A DNA stretch of 64,000 bases from Myxococcales bacterium (GTDB lineage: Bacteria; Myxococcota_A; Polyangia; Polyangiales; Polyangiaceae). The stretch is taken from contig JADJCA010000001.1 of the NCBI GenBank assembly GCA_016703425.1, positions 1,054,001-1,118,000 on the forward strand. The letters are read 5' to 3'. Positions 1 through 7,727 of this stretch are shown piece by piece. The notes below the pieces were generated by a model. It ran no database searches and was not told the origin of the DNA. It saw only the letters and a list, made by a program, of their open reading frames with translations. Made by a program: the position numbers and the translations under genes. Positions within the stretch are counted from its first letter, which is position 1. Each line of letters starts with the position of its first letter.

Positions 1-2148
1 CTCGAGGAGGATCGACTCGGTCAGCTCGCGGCGCGTGGCTGGCGCGAGGCGCTCGTCGAGGAGCGTACTGGCGGTCCCGGTGATGACCGCGAGCGGTGTG
101 CGCAAGTCGTGCGACACCGAGGACAGGAGCGCGTTGCGGAGCTGCTCGGCCAGCACTTCGCGGCGCGCCGCGGCCGCTTCCTCGGCGAGCGTCGTCCGCG
201 CCAGCGCCGCCGCAATTTGCACCAAGAACGCGTCAAGGTGTGGCCGTTCATCGACGCCTATCCGGGCCGCATCGTCGGCGACGAGGACGCCGAGCACGGC
301 GAGGCGCTTCGTCGGCGACTCGAGGCTCACGTAGAGGCCTCGGGACGAAGGCAGCGTGTCGGTCGTGTTTCCTGCGGCTCCGCCGTTCTTCCACACCCAC
401 TCGGCGACGGCCTGCTCTCGCTCGTCGGGCTCGTAGCCGGCGGCCCCAAGCGCGACCGCCACGAGCGGCGCACCCGCGTCCCGGCTCTTGCCTTGCCAAG
501 CGGCGACGCGCACGCCGAAGACGTCGACGATGTGCTCCGCGCCCAGCGCGAGCGCCTCGGCCGGCGCCTTGGCCGCGGCGAGCTTGCGCGTGAGCGCGTA
601 CAGGCTCGCGGTCCGAAGCTCGCGCTCTCTCGCCGCGTCGGCCTGGCCTCGCACGCGCGCCGTCAGGCCGCTGGTGACCGCGGCGACGACAAACATGACG
701 GCGAAGGTCACCACGTGGCGCAGATCCGCGACGGCAAACGTGAGGTACGGGGGCACGAAGAAGAAGTCGAGCGCGAGGACCGCCGCGACGGCCGCCGTGA
801 GCGACGGCCCGAGGCCCCACCGAAGCGCAACGAGCACGACGCCGAGGAGGTAGACCATGGCCACATCGGCGAGCTGAGTTTTGCCGAACGTCGCGTCCGA
901 GACCAACGTCGCGAGGACCACGACGAGGACCGACGCACCGTACGCCGAGGGCGACGCGCCGCGACGCTTCGGCCGGCGCTCCCCTGCCCGCGGCCGCCCG
1001 TCGAGCGGCTCGCCCGACAAGACGTGCACATCGATGTCGCCGGAGAGACGCACGAGCTCATCGAGGAACGGCGCCCTAAGCCGGTCGCGCCAGCGAGCGT
1101 GCGTGGGCTTGCCCACGAGGATCCGTGTCACGTTGCGCGTCCGTGCGAAGCGGACGATCGCCTCGGGGCCACGCTCCGCCGCGAGCGTCACCGGCTCGCC
1201 GCCGAGGGCCCGCGCGAGGTCCAGGTGATGCGCGAGGCGCGCCTTGTCGCTCGCGGTCATCCCGAGCGCGGCGGGCGTCTCCACGTAGGCCGCGATCCAG
1301 TCGCAGTGCAGCCCCGCCGCGAGGCGGCGTGCGCTTCGAATGAGGCGCTCCGAGGCGGGGCTCGCCGACACGCTGACGAGCAGCCGCTCGCCGACGGGCC
1401 AAGTCCGGTCGATCCCTTGAGCATCGCGATAGCGACGCATTTCGGCGTCGACGCGCTGCGCGGTGACGCGAAGGGCGAGCTCGCGGAGCGCGATGAGGTT
1501 GCCGGGACGGAAGAAGTTCTCTCCTGCGTGAGCCGCCTGCGCGGGCGCGTAGACCTTCCCTTGGTGGAGCCGGTCCAAGAGCTCATCGATGGGCAAGTCG
1601 AGGATGCGAACGTCGTCGGCGGCCTCGAAGATGCGGTCCGGCACGCTCTCTTTGACGACGACGCCAGTCACTTGGGTCACGACGTCGCGCAGGCTCTCCA
1701 GGTGCTGCACGTTCAGCGTCGTGAAGACGTCGATGCCCGCGACGAGCAGCTCTTCGACGTCCTGCCATCGCTTCTTGTGGCGCGAGCCTTCGGCGTTGGT
1801 GTGCGCGAGCTCGTCGACGAGGAGCAGCGCGGGCTTCCGCGCGAGGGCGGCGTCGAGATCGAACTCCTCGAGCTCGATGCCGCGATGCGTGATCTGGCGG
1901 CGTGGCAAGAGCTCGTGACCCAAAACGAGCGCGCCCGTGTCGTAGCGTCCGTGCGTCTCGACGAGGCCGATGGCCACGTCGCGGCCGGCCTCGCGCTCGA
2001 GGCGCGCCGCCTCCAGCATCGCGTAGGTCTTCCCAACGCCCGGTGACGCCCCGAAGAAGATCGTCAGCTTGCCGCGGCTCTCCCTCGCCAGATCCGCCTT
2101 GACCCTCGCGAGGAGCGCTTCCGGATCGGGCCTGTCGTCGTCGGTCAC
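1..2148 (-). CDS. kdpD: Osmosensitive K+ channel sensor histidine kinase KdpD (3' end cut by window edge)
   Basis: Membrane sensor kinase that in known systems controls the KdpFABC potassium transporter through KdpE. Reading from GTG 2148, 716 codons are present. The N-terminal KdpD domain has a Walker A motif GASPGVGKT (about residues 33-41), followed by a Usp-like region, a stretch of four hydrophobic helices (DUF4118 type), a GAF-like segment, and the start of the HisKA domain with H-box SVSHDLRTPL (His about 680). The frame is still open at base 1, so the dimerisation end and ATPase domain lie outside the window. No ATG is near; GTG 2148 directly precedes the conserved N-terminus. The gene upstream on the same strand is the receiver-pseudokinase at 2229, not kdpC, which is unusual for kdpD. 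Confidence in the family is very high. Confidence 0.95.
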   Translation of the reverse strand, partial: MTDDDRPDPEALLARVKADLARESRGKLTIFFGASPGVGKTYAMLEAARLEREAGRDVAIGLVETHGRYDTGALVLGHELLPRRQITHRGIELEEFDLDAALARKPALLLVDELAHTNAEGSRHKKRWQDVEELLVAGIDVFTTLNVQHLESLRDVVTQVTGVVVKESVPDRIFEAADDVRILDLPIDELLDRLHQGKVYAPAQAAHAGENFFRPGNLIALRELALRVTAQRVDAEMRRYRDAQGIDRTWPVGERLLVSVSASPASERLIRSARRLAAGLHCDWIAAYVETPAALGMTASDKARLAHHLDLARALGGEPVTLAAERGPEAIVRFARTRNVTRILVGKPTHARWRDRLRAPFLDELVRLSGDIDVHVLSGEPLDGRPRAGERRPKRRGASPSAYGASVLVVVLATLVSDATFGKTQLADVAMVYLLGVVLVALRWGLGPSLTAAVAAVLALDFFFVPPYLTFAVADLRHVVTFAVMFVVAAVTSGLTARVRGQADAARERELRTASLYALTRKLAAAKAPAEALALGAEHIVDVFGVRVAAWQGKSRDAGAPLVAVALGAAGYEPDEREQAVAEWVWKNGGAAGNTTDTLPSSRGLYVSLESPTKRLAVLGVLVADDAARIGVDERPHLDAFLVQIAAALARTTLAEEAAAARREVLAEQLRNALLSSVSHDLRTPLAVITGTASTLLDERLAPATRRELTESILLE

Positions 2149-2228
2149 GGCTCAGATCTAGCTGAGGCACGCTCGGAGCGCGGGCTCCGTGGCCTGGGCC
2201 GGTTCATCTTTGTGAAATCTTGATGTCG

Positions 2229-3605
2229 CTACCGCGGGGTGGGCCGGGGCGGGCCGGTCTTTGCGCGGGCCCCCGCCCCCGCTGCGGGCGCGCGGCTGGT
2301 CGGTCCCATGGCCTCGACCATCTCGGCGAGGGTGCGAAACCGCACGTGCGGATCGCGCGCGCACGCCTTGGCAAACCATGCGTCGAACTCCGGCGGCAAG
2401 CCCGAGTGCAACTGCGAGGGAACGGGCAGAGCCTCCAGGCACACGCGCGCGAAAATCTGCGCCAAGGTGTCCCCGTTGAAAGGGCGCGCCGCAGTCGCTG
2501 CCGTGAAGATGGTCGCGCCGAGGGCCCAGAGATCGAGCGCCTTGTTGGGCGTGACGTCACCTCGCAGGCATTCAGGGCTCGTCGTCGCCGCGTTGCCCGT
2601 CGTGACGGCGCCGCTGGCGTTGGGAGAGAGCGCGCGCTGCACGAAGCCAAAGTCGACGAGCTTTGCGACGAACCCCGCGCTGTGATCCGCGGCGGGCAAG
2701 AGCACGACGTTCTCGGGCTTCACGTTGCCGTGCACGAGCCCCGCGCCATGCACCTCTCCGAGCGCGTCGACCAATTGATGAACGAGCGCTCCCGTCTCCG
2801 CCATCGTGAGCGGGCCCCGGCGCGCGACGCGATCGGCGAGGGTCTCGCCCGCGAGGTATTCCATCGCCAAGTAAGGGAGGCCCTCGTGGCTGCCGTGCCC
2901 ATAGATGCGCGCCACGTGCGAACTTCGGAGCTGCGCGGCGGCCCGCGCGTCGGCCTCGAAGGATGAATAGTCGGCGAGCTCAGCGGCGTCGGCCTTCATG
3001 AAGCGGATGGCGACGTTGATGCCGAGCGACAGATGCAGCGCGAGCCATACGGTGGAGCGCGGGCCTTCGGCGATCAGTCGTTCGAGCCGGTAGCGCCCAC
3101 CCAGCGTGATCGTGGGCTCCGATGCGCGGGGTCCGCGCAACTCGGGCGAGGCCATCGGCGACCCCATGGGCGGAGGGATGCTCGACGGCGTGACGCTGCC
3201 GGGCGGGAGGCTCGCCATGCGCGGCCTCGGCCGCCCTTCGCGAAAGGCGAGTCCCCGCGCGATCCGAAAGCGGAGCTCGCGACCGATCACGGGCTTGACG
3301 AGCACGTCGTCGATGCCGGCCTCGCGGCCTTCGATGAGGTCGCCGGTCGCCTTCGACTCCACGAGGGCGATGACGTAGACGTTGGCACCCTGCGGCGTCG
3401 AGCGGAGCATGCGGCAGACCTCGAGGCCCGAGAGGCCCGGCGTGTCCCAGCCGATGAGGAGCACGGGGGGCGGGTCGTCTCGGTCAAGGGCGCGCCAGGC
3501 GTCCACGCCGGAGCTCATCACGACGGGTTCGAAGCCCCAGCCCAAGAGGTGCTCAGCGACCGTTTTGGTCGCGGCGGTGTCGTGGTCACAAACCAAGATG
3601 CGCAT
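2229..3605 (-). CDS. Receiver-Ser/Thr kinase fusion, both domains degenerate (pseudoreceiver-pseudokinase)
   Basis: A 458-residue protein with an N-terminal CheY-like receiver (about 1-125), a Pro/Ser linker, and a Hanks-type kinase domain (about 168-440). In the receiver the phospho-acceptor Asp position reads Gly52 (IGWDTPG, where families have xDWxMPG), while the conserved Lys (VLVKP) remains. In the kinase the glycine loop is degenerate (IAEGPRSTVW), the VAIK lysine is Arg201 (VAIRFM), and the HRD catalytic Asp is Asn294 (VHGNVKPEN). The DFG motif (318-320) is kept. I infer that phosphotransfer is lost or strongly altered and that the protein acts as a binding or regulatory scaffold. ATG 3605 is chosen because the receiver starts there (MRILVCDHD); an upstream in-frame ATG at 3686 adds only non-domain residues. 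It is transcribed toward kdpD with an 80-base gap, so the two may be co-expressed. Confidence 0.88.
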   Translation of the reverse strand: MRILVCDHDTAATKTVAEHLLGWGFEPVVMSSGVDAWRALDRDDPPPVLLIGWDTPGLSGLEVCRMLRSTPQGANVYVIALVESKATGDLIEGREAGIDDVLVKPVIGRELRFRIARGLAFREGRPRPRMASLPPGSVTPSSIPPPMGSPMASPELRGPRASEPTITLGGRYRLERLIAEGPRSTVWLALHLSLGINVAIRFMKADAAELADYSSFEADARAAAQLRSSHVARIYGHGSHEGLPYLAMEYLAGETLADRVARRGPLTMAETGALVHQLVDALGEVHGAGLVHGNVKPENVVLLPAADHSAGFVAKLVDFGFVQRALSPNASGAVTTGNAATTSPECLRGDVTPNKALDLWALGATIFTAATAARPFNGDTLAQIFARVCLEALPVPSQLHSGLPPEFDAWFAKACARDPHVRFRTLAEMVEAMGPTSRAPAAGAGARAKTGPPRPTPR

Positions 3606-3832
3606 AGTGGGGGGGCCTGCTCGTCCGACCTGTCGCACGCACAAGAGGTCGCGTTTGGCTCTAGCGGGACTTTTGCGCCACGCCACTGGAATCGTTCACC
3701 GCCAGCATGGCCGTCTCCCCGCAGCGACGCGTGGATCGCGCGGTGCCGTGGCGGCGCCAGACGTCGGGCCAAATGCCCTCCCTTTGGTGCGCCAGTTCGC
3801 CCCGCGAGACGGGCTCAAATGTTGCTGCTCAA

Positions 3833-4456
3833 ATGTCGATGCTTCCCTCCATCGCTGGTTTCCGCTCCCTGGACGTCGATGCGCTGGGTGGCGTCGCAGG
3901 CGGCCGCGCGCTCGAGTCCATCCGGCCCGTGCGGTCGTTTGGCTTTCAGGCCGCCGAGACTCCGTCGTTGCCCGACGCGCAAAGCGAGCTTTTCGCGCCC
4001 TTCGACCCGGCCCCCGCGATCGCGCCCGCGGGTCTCACGCCGGCGTTGCCCGAAGCCCGCACCGATCTCGCCTTGCCGGAGGCACGGAGTGACTTGCCAC
4101 CGGAGCTGCCGGAGGCTCAAAGCGATCTCCCGCCGCCGGCGTTCGACCCGAACAACGAAGCGCCGGTCCCGAACGACACGCCGCGCCAAGCGCCGCCACG
4201 CGAGGCCGCGCCGGCTGCGCCCCCTGACGACAGCGCGCAGTACGGCGGCGGCGAGTACGGCCCAAACTACGGAGGCTCGAGCCACTACTCGCGCGGCGAG
4301 TACGGGCCTGGCGGCTGCGAGCCCTACGGCAACAGCTACAGCGGCGGGTACGACGGTGGCGGCTACCAAGGCGGTGGCTACGGCGGTGGCTACGACGGCG
4401 GGTCTTCCTACGGTGGGTACGAAGGCGGCGGCGGCGAGAGCGGCGGCTGCTACTGA
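3833..4456 (+). CDS. Repeat protein with LPEA(R/Q)SDL units and a Gly/Tyr-rich tail
   Basis: No family recognised. About 207 residues from ATG 3833 (ATG 3839 and an upstream in-frame ATG 3707 are alternatives). The first part resembles a short Ala/Gly leader. The middle holds four degenerate tandem units of the type LPEARSDL (LPDAQSELF, LPEARTDLA, LPEARSDLP, LPEAQSDLP). After a Pro/Ala linker the last 75 residues are almost only Gly, Tyr and Ser (YGGG, YDGG, YQGG), ending in GGCY. No clear signal peptide or membrane helix is seen. It is the first gene of a plus-strand series, 39 bases before the first PCL-motif lipoprotein gene. Low-complexity Gly/Tyr tails are known from adhesive, structural and condensate-forming proteins, but no role can be assigned here. 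Confidence 0.7.
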   Translation: MSMLPSIAGFRSLDVDALGGVAGGRALESIRPVRSFGFQAAETPSLPDAQSELFAPFDPAPAIAPAGLTPALPEARTDLALPEARSDLPPELPEAQSDLPPPAFDPNNEAPVPNDTPRQAPPREAAPAAPPDDSAQYGGGEYGPNYGGSSHYSRGEYGPGGCEPYGNSYSGGYDGGGYQGGGYGGGYDGGSSYGGYEGGGGESGGCY

Positions 4457-4495
4457 GACCTTGCCGCGCCGAGCGCTCCTTGCCACGCTCGCGCC

Positions 4496-4888
4496 GTGAG
4501 CGCGGAGAACGACGACGACACGAACGGCACGGGCAGCGCGAACGCGAGCGCGACGGACGCTGCGCCGAACCCTGGTACGGACCCCGCCAAGGCGCCGAAC
4601 GAAGATCGCGATGCGATCCTCGAGCGTCGTCGACGCATGGTCACGACAGCCCTCGCGGGCTTCGCGGGGGCGACCTTGCTCGCGTGCGGCAAGGCGCTCG
4701 CTGACCCCGACGCTGGCGTGAGCCCGCAGCCTTGCCTGAGTAAACCGGTCCAGCTCGACGCCGAGGCTGTGCCGTCGCCGTGCCTTAGTTTCATACGCGT
4801 GCTCGACGCCGGCGACGGTGGGCGGCCGGCAAAAGATGCGAGCGCGGCGCCCCAGCCTTGCCTCAAGCTCGCGCCGAAGCGCGACTGA
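4496..4888 (+). CDS. Tat-like lipoprotein with three P(Q/S)PCL motifs, paralogue 1
   Basis: A 130-residue protein from GTG 4496. An N-terminal Asp/Asn/Ala-rich stretch (about 1-42) leads to ERRRRMVTTALAGFAG, a twin-arginine-like signal followed by a lipobox-like LLAC. After it come three copies of a short cysteine motif spaced by Asp/Ala/Gly linkers: SPQPCLSK, VPSPCLSF and APQPCLKL. Apart from the lipobox Cys, each Cys sits in one such motif. The gene at 4993 has the same architecture and exactly three motifs, so the pair arose by duplication and the motif is under selection. Function unknown. Possible readings are a lipid-anchored surface protein with metal-binding or modified cysteines, or a carrier of repeated short peptide segments. 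The protein probably resides in the inner or outer membrane facing the periplasm. Confidence 0.75.
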   Translation: MSAENDDDTNGTGSANASATDAAPNPGTDPAKAPNEDRDAILERRRRMVTTALAGFAGATLLACGKALADPDAGVSPQPCLSKPVQLDAEAVPSPCLSFIRVLDAGDGGRPAKDASAAPQPCLKLAPKRD

Positions 4889-4992
4889 CGTACGTCTGAC
4901 GGGCCTCGTCCGACAAATCGCGTCCGCGCACCGCCGCTACGGGAGACGAGGGCGAGCTTGCCGCCCCTGCGAAGAGCTGCGACTCTCGCGCT

Positions 4993-5415
4993 GTGACCGA
5001 CGACGCGAAGAAGCCTCCCGCAAGCACCGCGGCCCCGATACCCGCGACACCAACCGCGGCCGACGAACAGGACCGCGCAGCGATCTTGGAGCGACGCACC
5101 CGCTTCGTGGCGGCGGCGCTCGCGGGGCTTGCCGGCGCGTCGCTCGTGGCGGCGTGCGGCGAGACCTCCGCGCCGTCCAACCCTGACGCCGGCGACGGCG
5201 TCATCGCAGCGCAGCCACAGCCGTGCCTGAGCAAGAGGGCCGACCCGGAAGACGGCGCCGCTGGCGATGCCGCGAACGACGCGGTGAACGACGCGAAGCC
5301 GCAACCGTGCCTCGACATCGCCTTCGACGCCGGTTCACTCGACGCAACGCCGCAGCCGTGCCTCTCCCCGCCTCCGCCCGATAGCGGGGGCGGGGGCGAT
5401 AGCGGCGGCGACTGA
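4993..5415 (+). CDS. Tat-like lipoprotein with three PQPCL motifs, paralogue 2
   Basis: A 140-residue protein from GTG 4993, paralogous to the product of 4496-4888. It has an N-terminal Pro/Ala/Asp region, then ILERRTRFVAAALAGLAG with lipobox VAAC (Cys about 53), a twin-arginine-like lipoprotein signal. Three motifs follow: QPQPCLSK, KPQPCLDI and TPQPCLSP, separated by Asp/Ala-rich linkers, with a Gly/Asp C-terminus. The stop codon is one base from the GTG start of the next gene (5417), so translation of the two is likely coupled. The family is not one I can name; the conserved motif number in two diverged paralogues is the notable point. Confidence 0.78.
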   Translation: MTDDAKKPPASTAAPIPATPTAADEQDRAAILERRTRFVAAALAGLAGASLVAACGETSAPSNPDAGDGVIAAQPQPCLSKRADPEDGAAGDAANDAVNDAKPQPCLDIAFDAGSLDATPQPCLSPPPPDSGGGGDSGGD

Positions 5416-5416
5416 C

Positions 5417-6247
5417 GTGATTCGCTCCGCGACGGTCTACGAGGAGCTCGCCTTCTTCGCGCTCTCTCGCGTCCCCATTCCGAAGCAAGCATCGCTGCCC
5501 GCGCGATCGGCGGCGTTCGTGGGGGCGCGCTCGGGCGCCGCTTCGGAGGAGACGGCCCGTCCCTTCGACGAAGATCGGCCTGCGCTCCTCGCGCTCGCGC
5601 AGAACGGCGTCCTCACGGCGCAACACCTGCCGCGACTGTTCCCGGACGTGGAAGCTTTCCTTGCGACGGCTAAGAAGTCCGTGCGCGAGCTTTCGACCGA
5701 CGACGGCGCCGACGCGGACTGTTTGCTCGCGCTCCAGAGCGGCGACGCGAGGCTCGCGGATCTCTTGCTCTGCGACATGGCGCTGGCCGCATCGAGCTTC
5801 GAGGCCACGGAGGGAGCCGAGGCGGAAGCCCGCACGACAGCGGCGCTCCCGGCCATGAAGGCGAACGTGCGCGCCCTCGCCGCCATCGCGCCTCACGTGG
5901 GCTCCCTCGACATCGTCGTCACGGCCGAGTTGGCGCGAGCCGGGCGCGGCTTTCTGAAGCGCCCGAGGCCGCTGGCGTACGTGGGCCTCGCGGCTGGCGA
6001 TGAGGGGGCTGCCGCCATGCACGCGGCGCTCGTCGCGCTGCACGAGCTCGCGGTCATGCACGGGCCGGCCGATCACAGCGTGGCGGAGCGCGCAGCCATC
6101 GACGCGTGCGCGATGCTTGTTCAGGAGACGGCGTTCAGGGACGCGTTCGCCGAGCGGATCGCATCGCTGGATTTGTCGGCCATTGCGACGCGGGAAGCGG
6201 CGGAGGATGCGACGCGGGCGGTGCTGGCGAGGCTGATGAGGGCGTAG
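5417..6247 (+). CDS. Uncharacterised alpha-helical protein coupled to the PCL-motif lipoproteins
   Basis: A 276-residue soluble protein from GTG 5417, one base after the preceding stop codon. It is Ala/Leu/Glu-rich and predicted mainly helical (for example ALAQNGVLTAQHLPRLF and LLALQSGDARLADLLL), with no signal peptide, membrane segment or recognised catalytic motif. Only a few cysteines are present. Tight coupling to the lipoprotein genes suggests a partner function (chaperone, adaptor or modifying protein for the PCL proteins), but this is inference from position only. The gene ends 30 bases before a structured dispersed repeat. Confidence 0.72.
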   Translation: MIRSATVYEELAFFALSRVPIPKQASLPARSAAFVGARSGAASEETARPFDEDRPALLALAQNGVLTAQHLPRLFPDVEAFLATAKKSVRELSTDDGADADCLLALQSGDARLADLLLCDMALAASSFEATEGAEAEARTTAALPAMKANVRALAAIAPHVGSLDIVVTAELARAGRGFLKRPRPLAYVGLAAGDEGAAAMHAALVALHELAVMHGPADHSVAERAAIDACAMLVQETAFRDAFAERIASLDLSAIATREAAEDATRAVLARLMRA

Positions 6248-6276
6248 ACCGGTTGGGGCGGCCGGGCGACCCCGAA

Positions 6277-6354
6277 CATTACTGGACGGAGTCCACGCAG
6301 TGGACGGAGTCCAGTCATGTCGACGGGTCCGAAGGACCCTAGTCACCACGACCC
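6277..6354. repeat. Dispersed structured repeat, copy A
   Basis: About 78 bases that recur with only a handful of substitutions at 14263-14340. The sequence can fold into two hairpins: an outer stem ACTGGAC/GTCCAGT with an inner TCCAC/GTGGA stem, then GGGTCC-GAA-GGACCC. It also contains the direct repeat TGGACGGAGTCCA twice. It lies in the 199-base gap between the helical protein gene and the lipoprotein gene at 6447. It could be a mobile REP-like element, a transcribed terminator-like structure or an integration site. Confidence 0.75.
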
Positions 6355-6446
6355 GGAGCGGGCCCGCGAACGAATCCCTGCGACCTCGCCGCGCGGCACG
6401 GCTCCTTCGGGCAACGGACGCCCGCGGGTGCTCCCGAAAGGACGCC

Positions 6447-7523
6447 ATGCGCACGAGATTCTCCCGTTCCCCTCACCGCTCGCTCTTCGCGATGCCGCTC
6501 GTCGCTACCCTTGCGCTCGTGGCGTGCGGCGGCGCGGGCGAGCTCGACGACGAAGGCACGTCGGCCGACGCGGTCAAGAAGCGCATCAAGCCGCAGGGGA
6601 CTGAGGGCGTCGTCCGCATCACGAAGCCCTCGTGGGCGACGGCCGCGTTCGACCAGGGGCTCTTCTTTGGCGGCAGCACCGTGAAGCTGGGCGACTCCCT
6701 CAGCAAGCCGCCGGACACGTATCGCCTCACCCTCCCCGCCTCGGAGAGCTCCATCGAGGTGAGGGCGGGCGCCGCCGAGACCTTCACGCCGGCGGGCCTG
6801 CGCATCCGCTACGCAAACCCGATCCACTCGACCTGGTTCGCTTCGAATCAGATCTTGGTGAAGGGCACGAGCGGCTACCAGCTACGCGCCGGGGGAGCCG
6901 AGATCGCGCTCGCGGCTCACGCTGGCCGCTTCGACGTGACGGCCGGCGCGTTCACGTGGACCGGCACGCTCACCGCGGGCGCGCTCGCCGATCTCGTCGT
7001 GCCGACGGCGACGCTCGTGCTTCAGTTCGACCCCATCGATCCGAGCTACCCGACCGTCGGCGAGAACTGCCTTCGTTTGCGTGCGCTCCGCAACGACATT
7101 GATCGCTACCCGAACTACACAGCCACCCGTTGGAGCGAGAGCCCGGCGCTGCGCGAGCTCGGCGCGGGTCCCGTCTATGTGCCGGCGGACGTGCCGGTGG
7201 CCTTGAATCGCGGCGTGGCCTTCAGCGATCAGGCCGACGTCGCGAGCTACCCGATGGCGGCCGGCACGACGACCACCATCACGTTGAACCGCCTCGAGGT
7301 GGAGGACGTCGTGGTGCCGTCGGCGACGGCGCCGCTCCGCGGCACGTATTCGCTCGAGCTCAAGAGCGGCGGCGGCTCGTGGACGCCGTACCGCTGCGGC
7401 AGCAACGCGGCCTTCGCGACGCACACGGGCATCGACTTGCCCAACGGGTCGTATCGCGTGACGACGTACGCCAACGGACCGAACGGGGCGATTCGCTCGG
7501 TGGAGGAAGTGAGCTTCCCGTGA
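6447..7523 (+). CDS. Secreted lipoprotein, unknown function
   Basis: A 358-residue protein. The ATG at 6447 is chosen because it starts a signal peptide (RSLFAMPLVATLALVAC) with lipobox LVAC; the open frame extends upstream to 6300 through the dispersed repeat but lacks coding character. After the acylated Cys comes an Asp/Glu linker and then a beta-rich body with many Thr/Val/Gly residues and no recognisable catalytic motif. Two cysteines (NCLRL and YRCGS) may form a disulphide. Likely exported and membrane anchored. No family name can be given. Confidence 0.8.
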   Translation: MRTRFSRSPHRSLFAMPLVATLALVACGGAGELDDEGTSADAVKKRIKPQGTEGVVRITKPSWATAAFDQGLFFGGSTVKLGDSLSKPPDTYRLTLPASESSIEVRAGAAETFTPAGLRIRYANPIHSTWFASNQILVKGTSGYQLRAGGAEIALAAHAGRFDVTAGAFTWTGTLTAGALADLVVPTATLVLQFDPIDPSYPTVGENCLRLRALRNDIDRYPNYTATRWSESPALRELGAGPVYVPADVPVALNRGVAFSDQADVASYPMAAGTTTTITLNRLEVEDVVVPSATAPLRGTYSLELKSGGGSWTPYRCGSNAAFATHTGIDLPNGSYRVTTYANGPNGAIRSVEEVSFP

Positions 7524-7727
7524 GCGAGCGGCGGAGGGGCTCACGCAACGAGCGCGGCTCCGCGAATCCAACGCGTGAGCACGAGCTCGACAGCTCACGC
7601 CGCCAAGGTTGCCTTCCGGGGTAACGCCAATCACGAAGGTCGGGCGAACCTCCCGAAAGTCTGCACCTGCAGCCTTTGCTCGGCGATATGCTCGCCCCGG
7701 GGCCGCGGGGTCCTGCCGGGGGGACCG

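Noticed and set aside
109..2046. 645-residue plus-strand open frame opposite kdpD
   Set aside because: Composition is Arg/His/Asp-rich shadow type; the minus strand carries the clearly recognised KdpD protein.
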